Positions 20,755 through 28,836 are shown, numbered from the stretch's first letter. The stretch is DNA of 59,233 bases from UBA7672 sp031419455 (GCA_031419455.1 JANOKS010000041.1:1-59233), one strand, 5' to 3'. Translations and numbers: made by a program. The notes: generated from the sequence alone by a model not told the origin.

Positions 20755-22203
20755 TCAATGCGCCACCACCCCCGCAGCGGCACCCTGCACCTCCGCCCGC
20801 TCTCCCGCAGTCCGGCTCTTGATCTCCAATGCCAGCACCTGTCCCACCCCAGCCGCCACTGACGCCACGCTGATCCCGATGAACACGCCCCACACACCGA
20901 GGCCCAGCCCGCCCGGAAAGCGTTCCGGCCCGAACGCCAGCCAGACGCATAGCGGCAGCATCACGACGATGTAGCTCCCGACATGGATCAGCGTCGGCAG
21001 CCAAACCACGCCCTGCGCCCGCAGACCCATGGCGCCCACCACCTGCAGCCCGTCGAACAGCGTCACCGCTGCTGCGAATGCCAGCATCAGCGCCAGCGTC
21101 GGCATCAGGCTGGTCGCATGTGACTCGCCGGTGGCCTGCGCTTCCGGCCCTGTGAGGAGCCAGTGCGCCAGAGCGTCCCTCAGCAGCACGAGGATCAGCG
21201 CAAGCACGAGCCCGACCGCGATCGCAGCGACCACGCCAAGCCGCGACGCCTCGCGCACGCCCAGCCCGTCCTTGCGCCCAAACCGTTCCGCCACGCGCAC
21301 GCTCGTCGCCGTCCCCATGCCCATGTAGATCATGAAGATCACGCCCATCATCTGGACGGTGAGGCCGTAGATCGTGCCCGCGTCGATCGACACCAGCGTC
21401 GCGATCACGAACGTCAGGTTGAACGCGCCCCACTCAGCGGCGTTGGCGACACCCGTGCCAACGCCAACCTTGTTCTGCCGCAGGAATTCTCCCGGCGGCC
21501 CCCTGGGCGAGGGTTTGAACGCGGGCGTCGCCAGCGCAATCACAACCAGAAAGACAATCATCATGTACAAGCGCGACGCCGTCGTCGCCCACGCCACACC
21601 CACGGCCCCGTATTCCGGCACAAGGATCAGGGCCACCATCGCATTCAGCACCACGGCCGACATTGAAACAGCCGTGACAAGGTTCGGTTTGCGTAGAGCT
21701 TCCAGATACATCGAGCACGCCATGCCCAGCATGTGACCCAGCGTGCCCAGCGCCAGGATCTGTGTCGTCTGCACGATGGGCGTGACCAGCTCCGCGCTGA
21801 ATCCGAATGAGCGGACGAGCGGCTCGGAGATCGCGAACACCAGCAGCGTCGCCAGCAAGCCGTAGAGCGCGCCCACCCACAGCCCGCGCCGCACGATGCG
21901 CCCGGTCTCTCCACCCTTGCCCGACCCGCTGAGCTCCGCCGTCATCACCGAGACGCCAAGCATCAGCCCCATGCCGAATCCCATGGTCACCCCGCTGGGC
22001 AACCATCCGTTCAACACCAGCGGCAATTCACCGGGCGCGTACCACGCGAGAATGATCGCGTCCGTCAGCCCCATCAGCATGAACGACGCACGCGACATCG
22101 CCACCGGCACGGCAAGGCGCGTCAGGTCGAGAATGTCCTTCGGCCGCGCCCAGGCAGGCAGGCGCGCGCTCAACGACGCCTTGAATGACATGGGGTACTC
22201 CAT
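20755..22203 (-). CDS. MATE family efflux transporter
   Basis: A 482-residue integral membrane protein with about 12 hydrophobic segments in two homologous halves, typical of the multidrug and toxic compound extrusion family. The N-terminal half starts LDLTRLAVPVAMSRASFMLMGLTDAIIL. These antiporters export cationic drugs or metabolites using H+ or Na+. The tail after the last helix is short and hydrophilic. The ATG at 22203 (with GGAAGA upstream) and another at 22191 are both possible. The substrate is unknown. The DUF2185 gene lies 44 bp upstream on the same strand. Confidence 0.9.
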   Translation of the reverse strand: MEYPMSFKASLSARLPAWARPKDILDLTRLAVPVAMSRASFMLMGLTDAIILAWYAPGELPLVLNGWLPSGVTMGFGMGLMLGVSVMTAELSGSGKGGETGRIVRRGLWVGALYGLLATLLVFAISEPLVRSFGFSAELVTPIVQTTQILALGTLGHMLGMACSMYLEALRKPNLVTAVSMSAVVLNAMVALILVPEYGAVGVAWATTASRLYMMIVFLVVIALATPAFKPSPRGPPGEFLRQNKVGVGTGVANAAEWGAFNLTFVIATLVSIDAGTIYGLTVQMMGVIFMIYMGMGTATSVRVAERFGRKDGLGVREASRLGVVAAIAVGLVLALILVLLRDALAHWLLTGPEAQATGESHATSLMPTLALMLAFAAAVTLFDGLQVVGAMGLRAQGVVWLPTLIHVGSYIVVMLPLCVWLAFGPERFPGGLGLGVWGVFIGISVASVAAGVGQVLALEIKSRTAGERAEVQGAAAGVVAH

Positions 22204-22247
22204 CGCGCATCTTCCGTGCGCGTCTGGTTCGCGTTTCCGGGGAGCGC

Positions 22248-22598
22248 TTAATCCTCCGGCGGCGTCCAGTCGTCAACAGGCCGGAAGTTTGCAGCCCCCG
22301 GTACGCGCTCGAAAACCGCGCCTTCGGGCTCGTCCAGCAGAGGGATTATCGTGGGGTCATAGTTGGCAATCGTGTTCACGTCATAGATGCCGTGATTGTC
22401 CGCCTCGTCCATGTAGTCCTGGGTCTCCAGCCCAGACATGAAGCGCCAGCCCGAGTCCTGGGCATTCTCCGGCTTCTCGCGATACATGAAGCCCACGCGC
22501 TTTCCCTGCCGCGTGATCATGTCCGTGGCGACGCACGCGCCGCGCCCCGTGGCGAGCGGCCTGATGTCTTCCGCCTTCAGCTTGAACCCACGCGCCAT
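22248..22598 (-). CDS. DUF2185 domain protein
   Basis: A 116-residue soluble acidic protein. The region GACVATDMITRQGKRVGFMY, then SGWRFMSGLE and YDPTIIPLL, matches the DUF2185 family (Imm33-like fold), which is found as stand-alone proteins and as immunity proteins. There is no toxin nearby, so the stand-alone type is more likely. It ends TPPED. It is transcribed with the lipoprotein gene (14-bp gap upstream) and perhaps the MATE gene downstream. Confidence 0.7.
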   Translation of the reverse strand: MARGFKLKAEDIRPLATGRGACVATDMITRQGKRVGFMYREKPENAQDSGWRFMSGLETQDYMDEADNHGIYDVNTIANYDPTIIPLLDEPEGAVFERVPGAANFRPVDDWTPPED

Positions 22599-22612
22599 CC
22601 GCCCGTCGCGCC

Positions 22613-23080
22613 TCAGCGCTTGCAGGTCGTGACGATGCCTTCCTCGGTCGTCGATACGAAGGAATTGTCGCCGAACGCCACCGTGGTGGTCGACGACTGG
22701 CCAACCACCCCATCGACCATCGGCTGCACCAGCGAGGCGACCATCGCCGGCGCCATGTCCTGTCCGCCCATCTTTGCAGACGTCAGCTTCATCGCCGTGA
22801 CGGTCTCGGTCATCTTGCCGTCAGCGCCAAAGCCCCAGGTCGAATCCGCATCCGCCGTCAGCACGATTTTCACCGCGCCGGCATTCACATCGATGTTGGA
22901 CGTGCTCTTGGCGAGCCCATTGGCCTGATAGTCGAACACGCCGCTGATCGCGATGTCGTCGGTCTGCGTCGCACAGTTCCACTTGCCCATGACCATCTGC
23001 TGCGGCGTCTGCGCCGAAGGCGCCGAACTGCACGCCGCCATCACGGCAAACGCCATCGTCCCGATAGCAATCCGAACCAT
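22613..23080 (-). CDS. Putative lipoprotein, unknown
   Basis: A 155-residue exported lipoprotein: hydrophobic signal MVRIAIGTMAFAVMAACSSA with lipobox MAAC (Cys17). The mature part is a beta-rich domain (MGKWNCATQTDDIAISGVFDY, and near the end VAFGDNSFVSTTEEGIVTTCK) that looks like an 8-stranded lipocalin-like barrel, with two cysteines that may pair. The start at 23080 is chosen for its AGGAG site and signal peptide; a longer frame reaches 23173 without either. I do not recognise the family. Confidence 0.65.
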   Translation of the reverse strand: MVRIAIGTMAFAVMAACSSAPSAQTPQQMVMGKWNCATQTDDIAISGVFDYQANGLAKSTSNIDVNAGAVKIVLTADADSTWGFGADGKMTETVTAMKLTSAKMGGQDMAPAMVASLVQPMVDGVVGQSSTTTVAFGDNSFVSTTEEGIVTTCKR

Positions 23081-23194
23081 GCGCGCCGCTCCTGCAGAAC
23101 CATCCTGACCGTTGATCGCCATACGCCCGGCGAGCCCCCAAGTCCACCGCACCGCCCGGCGTGTTACGGGCAAGTCACGCGCGGCACGATCGCC

Positions 23195-24577
23195 CTACCG
23201 CTTCGCCGCCAGCTTCTCGGCCAGCTGAAACGACAGCTCCAGCGCCTGCTCATTGTTGAGCCGCGGATCGCAATGCGTGTGATAGCGGTCCTGCAGCTCC
23301 ATCGCCGTGATCTCCCGGCCGCCGCCCGTGCATTCGGTCACGTCCTGCCCGGTCATCTCGAGATGGATGCCGCCCGCATGAGCGCCCTCACTCTCGACCA
23401 CGTCGATGAAGTCCTTCACCTCTTTCAGGATGCGCTCGAACGGCCGCGTCTTGTAGCCGCCCTCGGTCTTTTCCATGTTGCCGTGCATCGGGTCCGACGA
23501 CCACACCACCTTGCGGCCATCGCCCTGAACCGCCCGCACCAGCTTCGGCAGCCCATCACGCACCTTGTCCGAGCCGAAGCGCGCAATCAGCGTCAGCCGT
23601 CCCGGAATATTCTCCGGGTTCAGAATGTCGATCAACCGAAGCAACTCATCCGGCGCCAGGCTGGGGCCACACTTGAGGCCGATCGGATTGCGCACGCCGC
23701 GGCAAAACTCCACATGCGCGCCATCTGGCTGCCGCGTGCGATCGCCGATCCAGATCATGTGCGCCGATGTGTCGTAGAACTCGCCCGGCCGCGTCGAATC
23801 CTCGCGCGTCATCGCCTGCTCGTAGCCGAGCAGCAGCGCTTCATGGCTGGTGTAGAAATCCGTCTGCGACAGCGCAGGCGTCGTCTCCGGCGTGATGCCG
23901 CACGACTCCATGAACTCCATCGCGTCCGTGATCCGCGCCGCCATAGCCTTGTAGCGGTCTGCGGTGGGCGAACGCTCCACGAACCCCAGCATCCAGCGAT
24001 GGATGTTGTCGAGGCTGGCATAGCCGCCCTGTGCAAACGCCCGCAGCAGGTTCAGCGTCGCCGCTGATTGCAGGTAGGCCTGCAACAGCCGTTGCGGATC
24101 GGGCGTGCGCGCCTCGGGCGTGAACTCCATCCCGTTGATGTTGTCGCCGCGATAGCTCGGCAGCGTCACGCCGTCGATCGTCTCTGTCGGCGCCGAACGC
24201 GGCTTGGCGAACTGCCCCGCAATGCGCCCGACTTTCACCACCGACTTCTTGCCCGCGAACGTCAGCACCACCGCCATCTGCAGGATCAGGCGGAACGTGT
24301 CGCGGATGTTGTTCGGATGGAATTCCTTGAAGCTCTCCGCACAGTCGCCGCCCTGCAGCAGGAAAGCCTTGCCCTCCGCCACTTCGCCCAGCTTGTGCGT
24401 CAGCGTCCGCGCCTCGCCCGCAAACACCAGCGGCGGATAGCTCGTCAGCTGCTTCTCGACAGCGGCCAGCTTCTCCATGTCCGGATAGTCCGCCGGAATG
24501 TGCATCGCAGGCTTCTTCCGCCAGGAATCCGGCGACCAGCCCGCAGGGCCAACACTCGATCCATCTGAAGGGCTCAT
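23195..24577 (-). CDS. aroG: 3-deoxy-7-phosphoheptulonate synthase, class II
   Basis: A 460-residue plant-type (class II) DAHP synthase, which condenses phosphoenolpyruvate with erythrose 4-phosphate, the first step of the shikimate pathway. Signatures are the N-terminal WSPDSWRKKPA and ADYPDMEKL, LLQGGDCAESF (about 72-82), a metal and substrate region KCGPSLAPDELL, and MHGNMEKT. The start at 24577 matches typical class II N-termini; an in-frame ATG at 24655 would add 26 poorly conserved residues. Class II enzymes are commonly regulated by aromatic amino acids through extra N-terminal helices. aroQ of the same pathway is also in this window (51767). The symbol is provisional. Confidence 0.93.
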   Translation of the reverse strand: MSPSDGSSVGPAGWSPDSWRKKPAMHIPADYPDMEKLAAVEKQLTSYPPLVFAGEARTLTHKLGEVAEGKAFLLQGGDCAESFKEFHPNNIRDTFRLILQMAVVLTFAGKKSVVKVGRIAGQFAKPRSAPTETIDGVTLPSYRGDNINGMEFTPEARTPDPQRLLQAYLQSAATLNLLRAFAQGGYASLDNIHRWMLGFVERSPTADRYKAMAARITDAMEFMESCGITPETTPALSQTDFYTSHEALLLGYEQAMTREDSTRPGEFYDTSAHMIWIGDRTRQPDGAHVEFCRGVRNPIGLKCGPSLAPDELLRLIDILNPENIPGRLTLIARFGSDKVRDGLPKLVRAVQGDGRKVVWSSDPMHGNMEKTEGGYKTRPFERILKEVKDFIDVVESEGAHAGGIHLEMTGQDVTECTGGGREITAMELQDRYHTHCDPRLNNEQALELSFQLAEKLAAKR

Positions 24578-24675
24578 GTCGCCGCCTGCTCCAATCGAAC
24601 CCGCGCGTGCCTGCACATCGCCAAAGCCCGCATCAATCCGGTCGTTACGCATCACACACGCTCTACGCTGTAAAT

Positions 24676-25725
24676 CTAGACAAGACGTTCCGCGATCTGC
24701 ACCGCATTCAGGGCCGCGCCCTTCAGCAGCTGGTCGCCCGAAATGAACAGCGCCAGCGAATGGCCCGTCGGGTCCGAGATGTCCTCGCGGATACGACCCA
24801 CCAGCACGTCATTCTGCCCACCGCTCTCGTTCGGCATCGGGAAATGGTTCCTCTCGCGATCGTCCACCACCTTCACCCCCGGCGCCTTGGCCAGCAGCGC
24901 GCGCGCCGCCTCCACCGACACTTTCGAGTCGAACTCCGCCGTGATCGCCATCGAGTGCGCCCGCAGCACCGGAACGCGCACGCAGGTCACGCCCACGCGC
25001 AACTCGGGCAGCCCCATGATCTTGCGCAGCTCGGCGACAACTTTGGTCTCTTCGCCATTGTAACCGTCCGGCCCGATCGCCGTGTTGTGGCTGAACAGGT
25101 TGAACGCATACGGATGCGGCATCACGCGCGGCGGGTACGCCTCGCCTTTCAGATACGCCCGCGTGGATTCCTCCAGCTCGTCCATCGCCGGCCGCCCCGC
25201 GCCCGACGCCGACTGGTAGGTCGACGCGATCACGCGCTTGAGCCCACCCGCCTGGTGCAACGGCCACAGCGCCATCACCATTATCGCCGCCACGCAATTC
25301 GGGTTCGCGTAGACTTTCTGCGAACGCGTGATCAGCTCGCCATTCACCTCCGGCACCACCAGCGGCACCGACGCATCCATCCGGAACGCCGACGAATTGT
25401 CGATGGCATACGCGCCGGCCTGCGTGGCGATCGGCACATACTGTTTCGAGATGTCGCTCTCGGACGCAAACAGCACCACGTCGCACCCCGCGAACGAGTC
25501 GTCGGTCAGCACCTGCATCTCGACATCCTTGCCGCGGAATTTGAACCGCTTGCCGGCCGAGCGCTCGGACGCAAACGCCTTCAGCGCGCCGGTCGGATAG
25601 GACGACTCTTCAAGGCAGCGCAGCATCTCGGCGCCCACCGCGCCGGTCGCGCCCACCACGGCGACGGTTTTCGCGCCAACGCCGACGCTGGAGCTACGCT
25701 CTGCGGCTTGGGCTGCCTGGGTCAC
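24676..25725 (-). CDS. asd: Aspartate-semialdehyde dehydrogenase
   Basis: A 349-residue enzyme reducing aspartyl phosphate to aspartate semialdehyde with NADPH, at the branch to lysine, methionine, threonine and diaminopimelate. It has the N-terminal nucleotide fold VAVVGATGAVGAEMLRCLE (21-39), the catalytic Cys144 in NPNCVAAIM, and the substrate region after it (STYQSASGAG). It starts at a GTG (25725) with GAGGAGA upstream. The first 15 residues (TQAAQAAERSS) are a short alanine-rich extension over family length. DAHP synthase is on the same strand 98 bp downstream. Confidence 0.95.
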   Translation of the reverse strand: MTQAAQAAERSSSVGVGAKTVAVVGATGAVGAEMLRCLEESSYPTGALKAFASERSAGKRFKFRGKDVEMQVLTDDSFAGCDVVLFASESDISKQYVPIATQAGAYAIDNSSAFRMDASVPLVVPEVNGELITRSQKVYANPNCVAAIMVMALWPLHQAGGLKRVIASTYQSASGAGRPAMDELEESTRAYLKGEAYPPRVMPHPYAFNLFSHNTAIGPDGYNGEETKVVAELRKIMGLPELRVGVTCVRVPVLRAHSMAITAEFDSKVSVEAARALLAKAPGVKVVDDRERNHFPMPNESGGQNDVLVGRIREDISDPTGHSLALFISGDQLLKGAALNAVQIAERLV

Positions 25726-26083
25726 GGGGTAGTCTCCTCTTGAGCCGGGAGACAGGGCGAACTCTGCCCCATCCGGTTTCCGGCGGGGCTGGTCGGCGGG
25801 CTTCTGGCTAGTTCGTAACAGCCAAGCGCGCCATCAGCCCCGCGGGGGTAATGGTCGTCCAGTAGCGCTTGAAAAACGAACCTTGCATGGGGCCGAGCTT
25901 CTACGCGGCCCGCTGCGGAAGGTCAATCCGTGCATGCCGGGGCGCTGTTCAGGCGCCGCCGTGGCAAAGTTGACCCCGGCGATGCCCGGCGGCCCGCACA
26001 CAAATCGGCGCCGAGTTTGGGGAAAGTCGTTGTCACGATTTGGGGGAAACTCAAAAATCTTCGCCCGTGAATTCAGTGACTTG
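25726..26083. other. Intergenic region asd to IS1595 element
   Basis: 358 bp that hold the probable asd promoter and, on the minus strand, a possible 26-codon ORF (25808-25888). Its distal part has inverted GAGTTT (26013-26018) and AAACTC (26047-26052) around two TTTGGGG-GAAA-like stretches (26016-26025 and 26039-26049). No recognisable RNA gene or conserved protein is seen here. Confidence 0.5.
25808..25888 (-). CDS. Possible 26-residue leader/small protein
   Basis: The ORF starts at ATG 25888 and reads MQGSFFKRYWTTITPAGLMA followed by RLAVTN, ending 83 bp before asd on the same strand. Its sequence looks amphipathic and plausible as a small protein, but the ribosome binding site is weak (AGAAG at long distance). 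It could be a leader ORF of asd, a small protein, or chance. Confidence 0.3.
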   Translation of the reverse strand: MQGSFFKRYWTTITPAGLMARLAVTN

Positions 26084-26119
26084 CCCGAAAATTTTGGCAC
26101 TAATATACTTGACTCAGTG
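26084..26119 (+). repeat. IS1595 left terminal inverted repeat
   Basis: Starts CCCGAAAATTTTGG and ends TTGACTCAGTG, 24 bp before the transposase start. It matches the reverse complement of 28245-28280 at 31 of 36 positions. Confidence 0.8.
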
Positions 26120-26143
26120 ACCTGCTGCCCCTAGATTGAGGGC

Positions 26144-27100
26144 ATGAAACGCGAACCCGCCACTCTTTCCGAAGCCATCCGCTACTTTGCAGACCCGGAT
26201 ACGTCGCTGCAAACCATGGTCAGCCTTCGCTGGCCCGATGGCGTGCATTGCCCGACTTGCGGGCGCACGGACGTGAAGTTCCTGCCGACCCGTCGCCTCT
26301 GGGAGTGCAAGGAGAAGCATCCGCGCAAGCAATTCAGCGCGAAGGTCGGCACGGTGTTTGAGGACAGCGCGCTTGGCCTCGACAAGTGGTTCACCGCGAT
26401 CTGGATGATCGCCAACTGCAAGAACGGCGTGTCGTCTTACGAGCTGGCGCGCGCCATCGGCGTCACGCAGAAATCTGGCTGGTTCATGCTTCACCGCATC
26501 CGCCTCGCCATGAAGGCCGGTTCTTTCGACAAGATGGACGGCACGGTCGAGGTTGATGAAACCTACGTGGGCGGTCGCATCAAGAACATGCACAAGCACA
26601 AGCGCCCCAAGTTCAGCGCTAAGGGTGGCGCGGGCAAAGCCATCGTTGCTGGCGTCCTTAAGCGTGGAGACGAAAAGTCCGCTAGCCGCGTGCGCGCCAT
26701 GCTGATTGCAGACACCACCGGCCCGACCCTGAAAGCCCTCGTGCGCGACAACGTCGAAGCGGGCTCCGCCGTGATGACCGACTCGCACAGCGGCTACCTT
26801 GGCCTCTCTGGCGCCTACGAACATGCCTTCGTGAACCACACCACCGAGTACGTTCGTGGCAACGTCCACACGAACAGCGTCGAGAACTTCTGGTCGCTGC
26901 TGAAGCGTTCGCTTCGCGGCACCTACATCAGCGTCGATCCGGCTCACCTGCTTGCCTATTGCGACGAACAAGCGTTCCGTTTCAATGAGCGCAAACTGAC
27001 AGACGGCGAGCGCTTCCGCTCCGTGACTGGCTCGGTCGTCGGCAAGCGGCTGACCTACAAGGACCTCATCGGCAATGACGAAAAAGCCCTCCCCGCCTGA
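26144..27100 (+). CDS. IS1595 family transposase
   Basis: A 318-residue DDE transposase. An N-terminal zinc-ribbon-like part (C36-P-T-C39, C55, H59) is followed by a helix-turn-helix-like segment (YELARAIGVTQKSGWFML), then the RNase H-like core. Acidic residues are D138 (VEVDETYVGG), D213 (VMTDSHSGYL) and E247 in NSVENFWSLLKR. It is full length with no frameshift or stop, so it may be active. The start lies 24 bp after the left inverted repeat. The 3-prime end overlaps the next ORF by 26 bases. Confidence 0.93.
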   Translation: MKREPATLSEAIRYFADPDTSLQTMVSLRWPDGVHCPTCGRTDVKFLPTRRLWECKEKHPRKQFSAKVGTVFEDSALGLDKWFTAIWMIANCKNGVSSYELARAIGVTQKSGWFMLHRIRLAMKAGSFDKMDGTVEVDETYVGGRIKNMHKHKRPKFSAKGGAGKAIVAGVLKRGDEKSASRVRAMLIADTTGPTLKALVRDNVEAGSAVMTDSHSGYLGLSGAYEHAFVNHTTEYVRGNVHTNSVENFWSLLKRSLRGTYISVDPAHLLAYCDEQAFRFNERKLTDGERFRSVTGSVVGKRLTYKDLIGNDEKALPA

Positions 27101-27269
27101 CTCAAAGCGCGCCTCAAATACGGCGGCAGGCGTCAAGGCCGCGGGAAAGGCCACCGAAACAGAGATGTCGCGATTCCGTAAGCTCGCAACTAAGGTGGTG
27201 CGAGCCAATCGCGACGATGTTGCTGCTGAAGAGCGACGCGAGCGCGACGAAAAAGACAAAGGTGATTAG
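27075..27269 (+). CDS. Small accessory ORF of the IS1595 element
   Basis: A 64-residue, very charged protein beginning 26 bases inside the transposase end, which suggests coupled translation. It has a lysine/alanine-rich first half and an acidic-basic helix at the end (RFRKLATKVVRANRDDVAAEE). Small charged ORFs downstream of IS1595-type transposases occur in other genomes; their role is not known to me. Its stop overlaps the convergent protease stop by 3 bp. It could be an accessory transposition protein or a passenger. Confidence 0.55.
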   Translation: MTKKPSPPDSKRASNTAAGVKAAGKATETEMSRFRKLATKVVRANRDDVAAEERRERDEKDKGD

Positions 27270-28237
27270 TCGGGCTTGGACGCCTTTTCCGAAGTAAGGC
27301 TGTCATGAAAAGCTTTTCGCCCTGCCTCTGCCTCAGGTGAATCCAACAGTTCAATTAGCTTGGAAGTTGGCACGACCACGCCGATGCCGACTGGGACCTT
27401 GACGGCACCGTCGCGAATTTCTGCTCTCAGTATCTCTTCAGGATCGCCCTCCCAAGAGCCCTGCCACACCCCCAGCAACATGACATTCGCGTCTGGCCAG
27501 ACGTAGTGAGGCGGCGGCTGGCCGTCTTTCTGCGGCACCCACTCAGCTACGGTCGAGGCCCTCACGAAAACTGGAGAGCCGCTGAGGCCGCCCAGACTGT
27601 TGGTCTCGATAAGATAACCTTCAACATGAAGCGTCGGCGGCTCGTTTTTTCCAACGCGCCAGTTTTTCACCGGGATTTTCTCGTCACCAGGCAGCATGCC
27701 GATGTGGCCGGTGTGGACGAAAGGAAGGTTTCGACTTTTTCCGCTGAGGAGGTGGAAGAGGCCTACCGTGTAGCAGAAATCACCGACGCCAACGTTTTCC
27801 TCTTCAAACTTAGAGTCTGCGATGAACAAAGATTCGGGAATATACCTCGCGTCCGCGCCAGCCATGCGCAGGTCCGCTCGAAACAGCAGAGCGGCGACAT
27901 CCACAGTGTTGTCACTTGGTAGCAGCCATTTGTAGTTGGCTGCGATGAAGTCGTTTAACGGATCAAAGTCCATATCCAGCGCTGGACCGTCTTTGCTGTT
28001 CACTCGGAACACGCACGGGTCATCGCCGATCTGTTCGACGGTATGTCGCGAAGTCACCAGATACGGGGTTCCCTTGTACCAAGTGAGGAAGGCCGTCCCG
28101 TAGCTCTCGAACGTCTCGCCCTCACCGGTCCCGATGAAGACAACGCTCTTTCTGACATCATCACGAAGACGCACGACCCCGCCTCCAAGGGCCTTCGGTC
28201 GGTAGGGCCGTGGCCACAGGTCCCACCCACTACGCAT
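27266..28237 (-). CDS. Trypsin-like serine protease passenger gene
   Basis: A 323-residue protein with a trypsin-fold catalytic triad: H65 (LVTSRHTVEQ), D113 (NTVDVAALLF) and S219 (GGLSGSPVF). There is no signal peptide, PDZ or other fused domain, so it should act in the cytoplasm, unlike DegP-type proteases. The ATG at 28237 is just inside the right inverted repeat; an in-frame TTG at 28270 would start within the repeat. Its base composition looks less GC-rich than the host genes around it (by eye). It is inside the IS1595 element, convergent with the transposase. Function unknown; possible roles are element maintenance, host defence or stress. Confidence 0.8.
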   Translation of the reverse strand: MRSGWDLWPRPYRPKALGGGVVRLRDDVRKSVVFIGTGEGETFESYGTAFLTWYKGTPYLVTSRHTVEQIGDDPCVFRVNSKDGPALDMDFDPLNDFIAANYKWLLPSDNTVDVAALLFRADLRMAGADARYIPESLFIADSKFEEENVGVGDFCYTVGLFHLLSGKSRNLPFVHTGHIGMLPGDEKIPVKNWRVGKNEPPTLHVEGYLIETNSLGGLSGSPVFVRASTVAEWVPQKDGQPPPHYVWPDANVMLLGVWQGSWEGDPEEILRAEIRDGAVKVPVGIGVVVPTSKLIELLDSPEAEAGRKAFHDSLTSEKASKPD

Positions 28238-28244
28238 GGCGTGG

Positions 28245-28280
28245 CACTGAGTCAAATATATTGCTCCCAAAATTTTGGGG
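28245..28280 (-). repeat. IS1595 right terminal inverted repeat
   Basis: The reverse complement reads CCCCAAAATTTTGGGAGCAA in its outer part and ends TTTGACTCAGTG. It mirrors 26084-26119. The protease start codon is 8 bp further inside. Confidence 0.8.
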
Positions 28281-28323
28281 GAAACAGAGGCACAGGATCG
28301 GCGGGGGGAAATGCTGACTTATA

Positions 28324-28836
28324 ATGGCCCGCATGACACGAGCACGAAACCGCACACAAGGATTAGGCAACCCGCCGCTCATCCAGCTTTGGCTGGAGGC
28401 GGTGCTGTGCGCATTCGTGAGCCTCGTGCAAGGCGCCGCAACAACGCTCAGGATGATCTTCAACCGCAACCACCGTGATTGGCACACGGAGACTGCGGAC
28501 GAGGCTCTGCCCCAGGCGACGTCCGGCATTCAAATTCAGGAATCCAAAACCACCCACGGAGTCATTCTCGGGCTCGTCCCGAGAATCCCTGTTGGACCAA
28601 CGCGGGGACTCAGCATCGATCCCCGCGAAGCCATCAACCAAGACGCCCGGCACAAGACCGAGCGTGACTCCGTTGATGCTGCTCCATCCCTGTCATTCCG
28701 GACGCACGCGCAGCGTGCGAGCCGGAACCCAGGGGCCACACGCACATCTGTCACACCCGACTCCCGGGTACCCGCGCGCGCTGTTTATCCTGAGCCTGTC
28801 GAAGGACGCGTCGGGAATGACAATGCTGGTGCGTGA
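28324..28836 (+). CDS. Hypothetical protein extended by repeats
   Basis: A 170-codon ORF in two parts. Residues 1-77 (with LWLEAVLCAFVSLVQGAATT and a FNRNHRDWHTE stretch) look like a genuine short protein: one hydrophobic helix, then a polar region, resembling small alphaproteobacterial hypothetical proteins. After about residue 80 the frame runs through three dispersed palindromic repeats (28564-28626, 28691-28737, 28787-28807), so that part is probably not functional protein. There is no good ribosome binding site at the ATG. It may be a real small gene whose natural stop was lost, or a chance ORF. Confidence 0.4.
   Translation: MARMTRARNRTQGLGNPPLIQLWLEAVLCAFVSLVQGAATTLRMIFNRNHRDWHTETADEALPQATSGIQIQESKTTHGVILGLVPRIPVGPTRGLSIDPREAINQDARHKTERDSVDAAPSLSFRTHAQRASRNPGATRTSVTPDSRVPARAVYPEPVEGRVGNDNAGA
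28564..28626. repeat. Double-hairpin dispersed repeat
   Basis: Two perfect stems in a row: ATTCTCGGG-CTCGT-CCCGAGAAT (28564-28586) and GCGGGGA / TCCCCGC (28602-28608 with 28620-28626). This is the form of intergenic GTCATTCTCGGG repeats common in alphaproteobacteria. Confidence 0.65.
28691..28737. repeat. Half copy of the 20628 palindromic repeat
   Basis: TGTCATTCCGG, then a GCGCAGCG core, then GAGCCGGAACCCAGG, closely matching the left half of the element at 20628-20727. The right half is absent. Confidence 0.7.
28787..28807. repeat. Short dispersed repeat
   Basis: Contains CCTGAGCCTGTCGAAGGA, a very widespread intergenic repeat core in Gram-negative, GC-rich genomes. It is the third repeat in a row before recG. 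Confidence 0.5.

Larger units (their letters stand above)
26084..28280. mobile_element. IS1595-family element with passenger genes
   Basis: A 2197-bp element bounded by 36-bp imperfect terminal inverted repeats that match at about 31 positions. Inside are an IS1595-type transposase (plus strand), an overlapping 64-codon ORF, and a convergent trypsin-like protease gene of 323 codons. The family is known to include members that carry non-transposase passenger genes. No 8-bp direct repeat is visible at the ends (GTGACTTG at the left, GAAACAGA at the right), so the insertion may be old or rearranged. It sits between asd and recG and interrupts no recognisable gene. Confidence 0.8.

Noticed and set aside
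22248..22598. DUF2185 gene as an immunity gene of a toxin system
   Set aside because: No toxin, secretion or polymorphic-toxin gene is nearby; neighbours are a lipoprotein and a MATE exporter.
25834..26134. ORFs across the left IS1595 end on both strands
   Set aside because: They cross the inverted repeat and have no ribosome binding sites. Their resemblance to readings at the right end only reflects the inverted repeats.
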